A DNA stretch of 13,145 nt from Pseudomonadota bacterium. GTDB taxonomy: Bacteria; Pseudomonadota; Gammaproteobacteria; Xanthomonadales; Rhodanobacteraceae. Of the stretch, positions 6,952 through 12,888 are shown piece by piece; positions within the stretch are counted from its first letter, which is position 1, and every line of letters starts with the position of its first letter. The stretch covers positions 11,010 to 24,154 of the forward strand of contig JAJXTX010000010.1 in assembly GCA_021783385.1 (NCBI GenBank), in the 5' to 3' direction. The translations under genes were made by a program, and so were the position numbers. The notes below the pieces were generated by a model, which made no database searches, was not told where the DNA came from, and worked only from the letters and a program-made list of their open reading frames with translations.

Positions 6952-7030
6952 GCCGCGTTTGTCGAGACGGCTTCGGCGATGGCTTCGCGACCCCCATCGG
7001 ATCTCGGGAAACTTGCGAACGCGGCCAGTC

Positions 7031-7096
7031 TCGATCCAGCAGGCTCAGTACGCCGTGGCCGCCGCGATTGAGCACGTGCGTGTAGATCTGTGCCGC
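7031..7096 (-). pseudogene. Integron integrase (IntI) C-terminal fragment
   Basis: The minus strand encodes AAQIYTHVLNRGGHGVLSLL followed by DR. This matches the extreme C-terminus of integron integrases (typically TTMIYTHVLNRGG.GV.SPLD), including the catalytic Tyr in IYTHVL that attacks DNA in tyrosine recombinases. Upstream of AAQ the similarity stops: the expected LGHxDVxTT segment and everything before it is absent. Downstream the frame runs on into DNA antisense to the TonB-like gene without the normal stop. Only about 22 codons remain, so this is a dead remnant. It implies that a chromosomal integron once lay here, as known in Xanthomonas and relatives. Confidence 0.75.
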
Positions 7097-7155
7097 ACAG
7101 GGATGTGCCAACGCCGCGAGCGCATGGATGCGCAAGAGCGGCAGTAGTGGCGAGA

Positions 7156-7194
7156 GAGGGTGCGCCAAAAAACGGCGCCCCCTCAACGTTAGGT
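7156..7194 (+). other. Hairpin plus GTTRRRY-type core site (possible att remnant)
   Basis: GAGGG-T-GCGCC (7156-7166) pairs with GGCGC-C-CCCTC (7174-7184) with one mismatch around the loop AAAAAAC. Three bases on, GTTAGGT (7188-7194) fits the integron recombination core GTTRRRY. It lies 92 bp from the IntI remnant. A complete attC (an inverse core RYYYAAC paired with this core) is not evident, so this may be a decayed attC or attI, or a plain terminator-like hairpin. Confidence 0.35.
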
Positions 7195-7340
7195 AAGGTG
7201 GCTAGATGTTGTCCTGTTTTCTGCGTCGTGCATGTCAGTGCTTGTGGCGTTGAAGGTTGCCGGACTGCATTTCCGTAAACGGTCTTTGAGCCATCATCGC
7301 TGGCCAGGACCAGGGTATAAACCGCGCCTGGAGACTCCCC

Positions 7341-7691
7341 GTGCTGCTCACGCTGATTCCGAAAGTTTTCTACGCCGACATCAACGTGGGCCTTGACCTG
7401 TTCGGCAGGTGCCTGGGTTTCCAGCTGCTGCATCAGGATGCATCGATCGCGGTGCTGGGCCGGGATGGCGCCAAGGTCTACCTGATGCAGAACGCCGAGC
7501 TGGCGGCGCTGGATCGTCCCGAGCTGGCCATCGAGACGGATGACATTGCGGGCATCCATCAGGAAATCTGCGCACGCGCGCCAGAGCTGCTTCATCCGAA
7601 CGCCAGCGTCATTCAGCGCAGGCCCTGGGGCGCGCAGGAGTTCGCGGTGCTGGACGCGACGACGGTCTGCGTGGTTTTTCGGCAGTGGTAG
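7341..7691 (+). CDS. VOC (glyoxalase/bleomycin-resistance) superfamily protein
   Basis: The 116-aa protein is about the length of one VOC unit. It opens with LIPKVFYADINVGLDLFGRC and LGF, the beta-alpha pattern in which an FY segment and a helix lead to an LGF turn. A second module contains LAIETDDI, and WGAQEFAVLD is close to the usual WG.xxFxxxDP.G ending. VOC proteins bind small molecules or metals; some are dioxygenases, isomerases or drug-binding proteins. I cannot assign a substrate, and the His/Glu metal ligands are not clearly all present, so a bleomycin-resistance-like binding role is possible. The GTG start has GGAG 7 nt upstream. Its place beside an integrase remnant suggests it may be a former gene cassette, since small VOC genes are common cassette cargo. 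Confidence 0.75.
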   Translation: MLLTLIPKVFYADINVGLDLFGRCLGFQLLHQDASIAVLGRDGAKVYLMQNAELAALDRPELAIETDDIAGIHQEICARAPELLHPNASVIQRRPWGAQEFAVLDATTVCVVFRQW

Positions 7692-8162
7692 CCGGGGGAG
7701 TGACACGTCGCCAGTGTCCGGAGTCAGCACACGCTGCCACACCCGACGGGCCATGATCGGCAGCCACTGACGCGAGCAGCCGACTGATCGCCCATGCGCG
7801 CGTGGCTGGCGGTCATCCGGAGGGTTTTGCGCGCGTCTGTCTCGTGCTGCGTGGCAGCAAGACCCGATCCGTTCGGGCGGCCTCGCGGCGCCCGCGCGCA
7901 TGGGCAAATGACCGCGCGCTGGCGAAGGGGCTTTTGCGTTGAAACACACGCCGGCCGACAGTTTGTCTGGCGCATATCCGTGTAAGATCGCCGCTGCCAT
8001 GGTCGGCAAACAGGGTGATTGCAGGGCGTGGCAGTCTCGAACGGGGAGGGCTGCAGCGACCCGGCCGGTGCGCAAGCGCCGCATGACAGGCACCGGACGC
8101 CACGGCATCCCCGCTGCCTGCATGGTTCGAGCCGCAACCGCATGCCTCCATCCCACCCGTCC
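7692..8162. other. Intergenic region without a recognised gene
   Basis: About 470 bp with no protein I can support. A short hairpin GACAC-GTCGCCA-GTGTC (7702-7718) follows the VOC gene without a T-tract. TAAGAT at 7983-7988 could be a -10 for the c-di-GMP genes, but the nearest TTGTCT is only 14 nt away, short for a -35. A frame from ATG 7999 ends in an ATGA overlap with the GGDEF gene at 8163; its product is unrecognisable and may be chance. The region may hold decayed sequence from the same event as the integron scar. Confidence 0.4.
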
Positions 8163-8621
8163 ATGACCGCGCCGGTCGCCGCGACTTCTGACGCAGCGCC
8201 TGCCCATGGTTCGTTGCGCGGACGCATGAGCGACATCGACGGCCTGCTGCAGCGGCATCAGTGCGCGCTGTGTCTGCCGCTGTCGCTGGTGGTGGGCGTG
8301 ATCTCGCTGCTGGAGCCGCTGACCGCGCGCTTCGGCGGCGACGAATTCGTGCTGCTGCTGCCGGGGCTGGACGCGGCGCGCGCCGCGGAGGTGGCCCAGC
8401 GCCTGCTGCGCGAGGCCCGCGAGAGTGCGGAATTGCAGTCCTGGCACGCACTGGCTGCGGTCACGCTGTCGATCGGCCTGGCCACGTATCCCGCGCACGG
8501 CAGCCGGCTCAGCGAGCTGCCGGAAACCGCCGACACAGCGCTGCTTCAGGCCAAGGCGCACGGCAAGAACTGCGTGATGACGGCGGCCGCGCCGGCGACG
8601 TCTGCGGCGACATCCGCATGA
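8163..8621 (+). CDS. Internally deleted GGDEF-domain protein (probably inactive diguanylate cyclase)
   Basis: The frame encodes about 152 aa from ATG 8163 (ATG 8226 is an alternative). GGDEF is intact at residues 58-62 within ARFGGDEFVLLLPG. The normal second half follows: VTLSIGLATYP (usual form SxGxA), then ADTALLQAKAHGKNCV (usual form AD.ALY.AK..GRN). The first half is missing. After LSLVV the sequence goes directly to GVISLLEPLTARF, losing the D.D.FK..ND..GH segment that binds metal and GTP, and the RxxD inhibitory site. In a complete cyclase about 45 more residues lie between these points. Synthesis of c-di-GMP by this protein is therefore unlikely. The stop lies 25 bp before the EAL sensor gene, so the two are probably cotranscribed. 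No good Shine-Dalgarno marks the start. It could be a pseudogene or a regulatory GGDEF half-domain. Confidence 0.6.
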   Translation: MTAPVAATSDAAPAHGSLRGRMSDIDGLLQRHQCALCLPLSLVVGVISLLEPLTARFGGDEFVLLLPGLDAARAAEVAQRLLREARESAELQSWHALAAVTLSIGLATYPAHGSRLSELPETADTALLQAKAHGKNCVMTAAAPATSAATSA

Positions 8622-8646
8622 GGCAGCGCTCGTCCGGTGGCCGCGC

Positions 8647-11568
8647 ATGACCAGCTACCGCTGGCTGCTCAGTCTGCGCGCCCGGGTGCTGGCGCTGGCC
8701 ATGCTGGCGGCGCTGCCGGGCTTCGCGATAGCCGTGATGGATGCGGTGACGTCGTTGCAGCAGACCGAGCAGGCCGCGCGCGCGTCGCTGTCCTCCGCGC
8801 TGGGGCATGCGCGGCGCGACTATGCCGACGTCAGCGGGGATGCGGCGACCGACCTGGCCGTGGCGGCGAGCACGCTGTCCGGATTCGAGACCGGCTGCCC
8901 CGACGCGCTGCACGCGCTGGCGCAGCAGCATCCGGAATACCAGGACGTGGGGCTGGTGCGGGAGGATGGCCAGGTGATCTGCGCGCTCTCCCGCCCGGAG
9001 CGGCAGGCGCGGCCGATCGACCGCGCGCTGCTGCGGCATGCAATCGAACTGCCGGGCCACGCGGCGGTCGCGCTGCTGGCCGACAGCCCGGTCGCGCCGC
9101 CGCGCCTGATGGTGGCGCACGCGCTGCACAAGCCGGGATCGCCGCAGCTGATCGCCTTCGTCGCCACCGCATTCACGCCGCTGCTCGATGCCACCATCGA
9201 GCCGTTCATGCATGAAGCCCGGCTGCTGTTCATCGATACCCGCGGCGGCTTGCTCGACCCGGGCCAACGCCTTTCCGCACGGGCCCGGGCTGACATCAGC
9301 CAGCGCCTGATCCGCTCGGCGCGCGGAACGAATACCGCCTCCGCCAGCGTGGCCACCATCGAGCGGATCGGTTCGGCGCTGGTCGCTTGGCAGCCGCTGG
9401 GAGAACGCGGCGAGGTTGGCGCAATGGCGCTGGCGATCCCCCGCGCTGCCCTGTACGGTCCCGCCTGGCAGGCGCTGCTGCGCAATCTGAGCATGATGCT
9501 GGGCGGCCTGCTGATCGCGCTTGCACTGGTGTGGTGGATCGGCTACCGCCTGATCCTGCTGCCGACACAGGCGCTGATGCTGGCGATCGATCGGCTGGCC
9601 AAAGGCGATCTGCGCGCGCGCACCGGGTTGCTGCCGGGCAACGACGAAATCGCCCGGTTGGGCATGGCCTTCGACCGCATGGCCGGCGACATCGAACAGC
9701 AGGCGGTGGAGCGCGTCGCCCATCTGCGCTCGCTCGAACGCCGCCATCGCCTGCACGCGGTGCTGGCCGGCATCAATGCAGCGATCCTGCGGCGGCTGAG
9801 CGTGGCCCAGCTGCAGGACGAAATCTGCCGCATCGCCTGCGAGGTCGGTGAGTTCAGCCTCGCCTGGATCGGCGAGGTGGACGCGCAGCGGAAGACGCTG
9901 TGCGCGGTCAGCTGGGCTGGCGAGCATTCGCTGGCGATCGGCGAATTGCGCCTGCCGCTGGACCGGGATCTTTCGGGCAGCGCAATTCCCTCGGTGACCG
10001 CTGCCCGCGACGGTGTGGTGGCGGTCAGCAACCGCTATCTGGCCGATCCGCGCACGGCGGACTGGCGCGATCTCGGGCAGCAGCTTGGGGTTCGTTCGGC
10101 AGCCTCGTTTCCGCTCGGGTTTACCGCAGATGGGCACCGCCGCACGCTGACCCTGGGCGTGGACCGGGAAGACTATTTCGAGGCCGACGAGCTGCAGCTG
10201 CTGGAACAGCTGGCGCACGACGCCGCCTTCGGCCTGCACCTGATCGCCACCGAGCAGGCGCTGGCGCACACGCGCACCCACGACGCCAGCACCGGCCTGC
10301 CCAATGACGTACTGCTGCAGCAGCATCTGCACGATGCGCTGCGCCGCGCCCGCAGCACCCGCAAGGGCGTGGTGGTCGGCGTGCTGGAGATCGGTCTGCA
10401 GCGGCTGGTAAGTCAGTGGGGCTCGCAGCTGGCCGACGAGCTGTTCAAGCGCATCGGCCGGGAAGTCGAGGCGCAGCTGGGCGAGGACGACTTCGTCGGT
10501 GTGCTGACCGGCGCCCGCTTTGCCATCGTTCTGGGCAACCTCGACCGCATCGACGACGCCGAACGGCAGATCGAGGCGCTGGTCGAGCGGCTGCAGGCGG
10601 TGCGGATTGCGCAGCGCGACGAGTTCATGGCACCGACGCCGCGGGTGGGCGTGGCGGTGTTTCCGGACGACGGCCATGACCCGCACGAACTGCTCGACCG
10701 GGCGCAGACCGCGCTGGCCGTGCGGCACGCAGGGCGCAGCGAGGCGGTGCACTTTTACGCGCCGGCGATCAGCCTCAGCCTGCAGGAAAACCGCCGGCTG
10801 GAGCAGCAGCTGCGCAGCGCGATCGCCGGCAACGAGCTGGCCTTGCACTACCAGCCAATCATCGATCTGGCGTCCGGCGCGCTGCACGGTTTCGAGGCGT
10901 TGCTGCGCTGGCAGCATCCCGAGCTGGGTGAGGTGCCGCCGACCCGCTTCATTCCGCTGGCCGAGAGCAGCGGCCTGATCATCCCGCTGGGCGACTGGGT
11001 GGTGAGCGAAGCGGTGCGTCAGGCGCTCGCGTGGGAGCGGATGGGCGCGAGCAACCTCGTCATCACGCTGAATGTTTCGGCCGTGCAGATGCGCGATGCG
11101 CAATTCGGCGCGCGCGTGGGCAGGCTGTTGCGTGCAACTGGCGCGCGGCCGGCGGCGGTAAGGCTGGCGCTCGAGCTCACCGAAAGCCAGCTGATGGCCG
11201 ACATCGACGCCAGCGCCAGCCTGCTCGCCCAGCTCAAGGCCGGCGGCATCGACATCATCATCGACGACTTCGGCAGCGGCTATTCGTCGCTCAGCTATCT
11301 GCACCAGCTGCCGGTCGATGCCCTGAAGATCGATCGCTCGTTCACTGCCAGCATCGACAGCAGCCGCAAGGCTGCCATGATCGTGGAGGGCATCCTGGCA
11401 CTGGCCCGCTCGCTGGAGATCGCCACGGTCGCCGAAGGCATCGAGCGCGCCGAACAGATCGAGCGGGTCAAGCGCATGGGCTGCATGTACGCCCAGGGCT
11501 TCTGGTTCGACCGCGCGCTGGCGCCGCAGGCAGTCGAGCAGAAATGGATCGCACGCAGCCTGGTCTGA
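8647..11568 (+). CDS. Membrane sensor c-di-GMP phosphodiesterase (CACHE-like, HAMP, GAF, degenerate GGDEF, EAL)
   Basis: The 973-aa protein has TM1 at about 10-30, a periplasmic sensor region (31-280), TM2 (282-304), HAMP (305-357), GAF (about 365-535), GGDEF-like (about 540-690) and EAL (about 710-965). The GGDEF motif is replaced by TGARFAIVL (621-629), so cyclase activity is not expected. The EAL residues are all present: EAL at 750-752, N809 in LNVS, E843 and E846 in ELTES, DD at 873-874 in DDFGSGYSS, K894 in LKID, E930 and E933 in AEGIE, and Q950 in QGF. It should therefore hydrolyse c-di-GMP to pGpG at the inner membrane, with activity set by a periplasmic ligand through HAMP and by a cytosolic ligand through GAF. 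It probably shares an operon with the deleted GGDEF gene. The start ATG lacks a strong Shine-Dalgarno. Domain assignment is firm; the ligand is unknown. Confidence 0.92.
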   Translation: MTSYRWLLSLRARVLALAMLAALPGFAIAVMDAVTSLQQTEQAARASLSSALGHARRDYADVSGDAATDLAVAASTLSGFETGCPDALHALAQQHPEYQDVGLVREDGQVICALSRPERQARPIDRALLRHAIELPGHAAVALLADSPVAPPRLMVAHALHKPGSPQLIAFVATAFTPLLDATIEPFMHEARLLFIDTRGGLLDPGQRLSARARADISQRLIRSARGTNTASASVATIERIGSALVAWQPLGERGEVGAMALAIPRAALYGPAWQALLRNLSMMLGGLLIALALVWWIGYRLILLPTQALMLAIDRLAKGDLRARTGLLPGNDEIARLGMAFDRMAGDIEQQAVERVAHLRSLERRHRLHAVLAGINAAILRRLSVAQLQDEICRIACEVGEFSLAWIGEVDAQRKTLCAVSWAGEHSLAIGELRLPLDRDLSGSAIPSVTAARDGVVAVSNRYLADPRTADWRDLGQQLGVRSAASFPLGFTADGHRRTLTLGVDREDYFEADELQLLEQLAHDAAFGLHLIATEQALAHTRTHDASTGLPNDVLLQQHLHDALRRARSTRKGVVVGVLEIGLQRLVSQWGSQLADELFKRIGREVEAQLGEDDFVGVLTGARFAIVLGNLDRIDDAERQIEALVERLQAVRIAQRDEFMAPTPRVGVAVFPDDGHDPHELLDRAQTALAVRHAGRSEAVHFYAPAISLSLQENRRLEQQLRSAIAGNELALHYQPIIDLASGALHGFEALLRWQHPELGEVPPTRFIPLAESSGLIIPLGDWVVSEAVRQALAWERMGASNLVITLNVSAVQMRDAQFGARVGRLLRATGARPAAVRLALELTESQLMADIDASASLLAQLKAGGIDIIIDDFGSGYSSLSYLHQLPVDALKIDRSFTASIDSSRKAAMIVEGILALARSLEIATVAEGIERAEQIERVKRMGCMYAQGFWFDRALAPQAVEQKWIARSLV

Positions 11569-11612
11569 GCGGCGCAGCGCGGCCGCAACATTGCCATCAC
11601 CTGCGCCATCGG

Positions 11613-11846
11613 CTGAGCCCGGATGGCAAGGTTTTGGATACCCAGTTCAACCCTCACCGGGAAGTCAGCAATTTCCTCGCCCGGTTGAGGTTCTTTGCGC
11701 TGGCGAAGCGCTGCAGTACCTCGGTCACGATCAAGTCGCCGACGGCCAGTGGCTGGTTTCCCCGGCCGGCCATCAAGCCGGTCGGTTTGCCAGCTGCCGA
11801 TGCCGCGGAAGTAGTCGATCCATGCACAGCAATCGGCCAGGATCAC
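11613..11846 (-). pseudogene. vapC: VapC-type PIN-domain toxin, frameshifted and truncated
   Basis: From GTG 11846 the frame reads MILADCCAWIDYFRG and QTDRLDG, the standard VapC N-terminus with the first active-site Asp (D5). Near 11760 similarity moves to another frame, which encodes PLAVGDLIVTEVLQRF then NLNRARKLLTS and stops at 11656-11654. Similarity then returns to the first frame as FPVRVELGIQNLAIRAQ. The remaining PIN-domain half, with the later acidic residues, is missing; the 3' end abuts the EAL gene. VapC proteins are Mg-dependent RNases, often cutting tRNA. Two frame changes and loss of the C-terminus make this a dead gene, unless the frameshifts are sequencing errors. It overlaps vapB by GTGA (11846-11843), the usual coupling of this operon. 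Confidence 0.75.
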
Positions 11847-11994
11847 CCGTCGGTACGCATGGCATCAAGGCCGCCCTGCCACGGCAGCTTGCTGCGGAAG
11901 CACCGGATGCCGCAGCCGAAGCACCGCGCGCAGCCCCGGCTCGATGGCCTTGCGCTTCGCCCTCAGGGGTGTCGATCACCCTATTGGTGTGCAC
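11843..11994 (-). pseudogene. vapB: VapB-type antitoxin, frameshifted
   Basis: From GTG 11994 the frame reads MHTNRVID, like the VapB N-terminus MRTNIVIDD. The middle is found in a second frame as LRAKRKAIEPGLRAVLRLR, matching the helix of type KREAIEAGLRALLRL. The end is in yet another frame as SKLPWQGGLDAMRTDG, the typical VapB C-terminus that wraps VapC. The segment between the N-terminus and the helix is also shortened. The frame must shift at least twice, so no functional antitoxin is made. GGAG lies 8 nt before GTG 11994. The start region contains a tandem 9-bp duplication (GGTGTGCAC twice, 11986-12003). A chromosomal type II toxin-antitoxin locus has decayed here. Confidence 0.7.
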
Positions 11995-12073
11995 GGTGTG
12001 CACTCCAAAGCAGTGACGTACACACGGCCGCCCGGGCCGAGACGGCCATCGACAGCAGCAACAGCACCTTCAT
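11981..12073 (-). CDS. Small ORF with signal-peptide-like N-terminus (possible gene remnant)
   Basis: A 30-codon frame starts at ATG 12073 with MKVLLLLSMAVSARA, a good Sec signal peptide (Lys, Leu core, ARA cleavage site), and ends in TAG at 11981. It has GGGAG 6 nt upstream and begins 11 bp after the stop of the membrane-protein gene at 12085-12456, so it looks like the next gene of that operon. Its tail overlaps the vapB start in another frame. The likeliest reading is the N-terminus of a secreted-protein gene cut off where the vapBC segment joined. A genuine small exported peptide is possible. I do not recognise the sequence. Confidence 0.45.
   Translation of the reverse strand: MKVLLLLSMAVSARAAVCTSLLWSAHRAHQ
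11986..12003. repeat. Tandem 9-bp duplication at the vapB start
   Basis: GGTGTGCAC occurs twice in direct succession. On the minus strand this gives GTGCACACC twice and offers two in-frame GTG starts; spacing from GGAG favours the inner one. Confidence 0.7.
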
Positions 12074-12079
12074 CGAACG

Positions 12080-12084
12080 CTCCC
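12080..12084 (-). promoter_or_regulatory. Ribosome binding site of the small signal-peptide ORF
   Basis: GGGAG on the minus strand, 6 nt before ATG 12073 and directly after the upstream stop codon, so translation of the two genes could be coupled. Confidence 0.5.
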
Positions 12085-12456
12085 TCAGCCCGGATAGGTG
12101 TCCGACAGCCGCTTACGCGGCCGCTCGCGGGATTTCGCGATCAGCCAGGAGGCAAGGCCATACAAAGTCCAGCAGAAAATGCAGGTCGCGACGAAGGTCA
12201 TCACGGTCAGGCTGTCGCTGCAGTCGCCGCCGCCGCCGCAGCTCAGCGCACGCCAAAGCGATATGGACCATGCGGCAAAGGCGATCGAGCAGACGATGTG
12301 GACCGACACGCCCGCCCAGTAGTGCGCCCGATCGTAAACCGGCGTGCCCCAGCGATGCGCCAGCCAGAGCCATGGAAGCCGGACCAGCGACGGGCAGGCG
12401 GTGAGCGTCAGCGCCTGCAGAATGATGCCCTGCAGCAAGGTGTTGGTTGCTTCCAC
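12085..12456 (-). CDS. Hypothetical three-helix membrane protein
   Basis: The 123-aa protein has three hydrophobic stretches that look like membrane helices: about 7-24, 48-68 (VSVHIVCSIAFAAWSISLW) and 84-106 (LTVMTFVATCIFCWTLYGL). A basic C-terminus (KSRERPRKR) is probably cytoplasmic by the positive-inside rule. The loop between helices 2 and 3 holds SCGGGGDC, two Cys that could form a periplasmic disulfide. Start is GTG 12456, with AAGGA about 10 nt upstream. It follows the 79-aa membrane-protein gene by 56 bp and precedes the small signal-peptide ORF by 11 bp. I do not recognise the family. Confidence 0.65.
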   Translation of the reverse strand: MEATNTLLQGIILQALTLTACPSLVRLPWLWLAHRWGTPVYDRAHYWAGVSVHIVCSIAFAAWSISLWRALSCGGGGDCSDSLTVMTFVATCIFCWTLYGLASWLIAKSRERPRKRLSDTYPG

Positions 12457-12512
12457 GGCTCCACGATCCTTGAAGTGGGCGATGCGTTGTCCGCGTCTTT
12501 CAGGAGAGGTGC

Positions 12513-12528
12513 TCAGGCCTCAGCCTGA
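12513..12528. terminator. Small hairpin at the end of the 79-aa gene
   Basis: TCAGGC-CTCA-GCCTGA forms a perfect 6-bp stem with a 4-nt loop that covers the stop codon of the 79-aa gene. There is no T-run; a weak attenuator or chance. Confidence 0.25.
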
Positions 12529-12752
12529 CGACCTGAAACTGAGGAGGTGCAGGTTGAAACGGCGCGACTGATGCGTAGCAGCTTGCGCATGGCGAGCGCC
12601 AGGAATGCCAGCCCGGCGATGCAGAGTCCCTCCATGAACAGGGTGGGATTGCTCAGGCTCAGTGGACGCGGAAAAAGCAGGAACGCGATGGATACAAACG
12701 TGAGCAACGCGGTGCCAAGTACCAGCAGTGCGGCTGCCTCGAATACTTTCAT
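12513..12752 (-). CDS. Hypothetical small membrane protein (two helices)
   Basis: The 79-aa product has two predicted helices: about 5-27 (EAAALLVLGTALLTFVSIAF) and 37-55 (TLFMEGLCIAGLAFLALAM). A short basic and Ser/Thr-rich tail follows. The ATG at 12752 is preceded by CAGGG and GGGGGAT, a weak to moderate ribosome site. It is the first gene of a likely three-gene minus-strand unit with 12456-12085 and 12073-11981. Small two-helix membrane proteins of this kind often lack a family name; I cannot assign a function. Confidence 0.55.
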   Translation of the reverse strand: MKVFEAAALLVLGTALLTFVSIAFLLFPRPLSLSNPTLFMEGLCIAGLAFLALAMRKLLRISRAVSTCTSSVSGRQAEA

Positions 12753-12888
12753 GACCCTGATCCCCCTGCGTCAACGATGGGATGAAGATAGCCGGTTTCG
12801 ACTTCTGCTGCCCCATCGCTCTGCAGCGTATGTGCTGGCCCCCATGCGCCGGAAGTGATCGGCCTGTGGCGAGCAGTCGGCTCGGCGC
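12753..12888. other. Intergenic region upstream of the small membrane-protein unit
   Basis: The 136 bp between the molybdopterin-subunit gene stop and the 79-aa gene start probably contain the promoter for the latter. I see no clear -35/-10 pair: the TTGACG about 25 nt before the start lacks a -10 at a proper distance. Confidence 0.35.

Larger units (their letters stand above)
6952..7340. other. Intergenic scar with integron remnant
   Basis: Between the TonB-like gene and the VOC gene there is no intact gene. The stretch contains the integron-integrase fragment (7031-7096, minus), a GCGCAT-GG-ATGCGC palindrome near 7119-7132, and the hairpin plus GTTAGGT site at 7156-7194. The part from 7195 to 7340 is less GC-rich than its surroundings, which fits acquired DNA. 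A TATAAA at 7316-7321 has no suitable -35. Confidence 0.5.

Noticed and set aside
3651..7085. 1144-codon plus-strand open frame over the TonB-like genes
   Set aside because: It is an out-of-frame shadow rich in Arg, Ala and Gly with no domain; the paralogous frames with membrane helices explain the region.
7105..7194. Complete attC on the minus strand from ACCTAAC to GTTGGCA
   Set aside because: The two end boxes are not complementary (GTTAGGT against GTTGGCA) and the inner arms do not pair, so only a core-like site is reported.
8025..8135. tRNA-like TTCGA segments at about 8035 (minus strand) and 8125 (plus strand)
   Set aside because: The flanking bases do not form a T-arm or acceptor stem, and no anticodon arm is present.
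7990..8160. c-di-GMP riboswitch (GEMM) before the c-di-GMP genes, suggested by GGCAAACAGG
   Set aside because: The second conserved motif (GACGCAAAGCC) and the tetraloop-receptor layout are absent.
7724..8236. 170-codon minus-strand ORF between the VOC and GGDEF genes
   Set aside because: Its Cys- and Arg-rich composition is typical of random GC-rich frames; no motif and no Shine-Dalgarno.
6945..8648. 567-codon minus-strand frame across the VOC and GGDEF region
   Set aside because: It shows no domains and is out of frame with the IntI remnant, which lies in another minus frame.
8509..11304. 931-codon minus-strand open frame antisense to the EAL sensor gene
   Set aside because: A GC-rich antisense artefact; the plus frame has complete HAMP, GAF and EAL domains.
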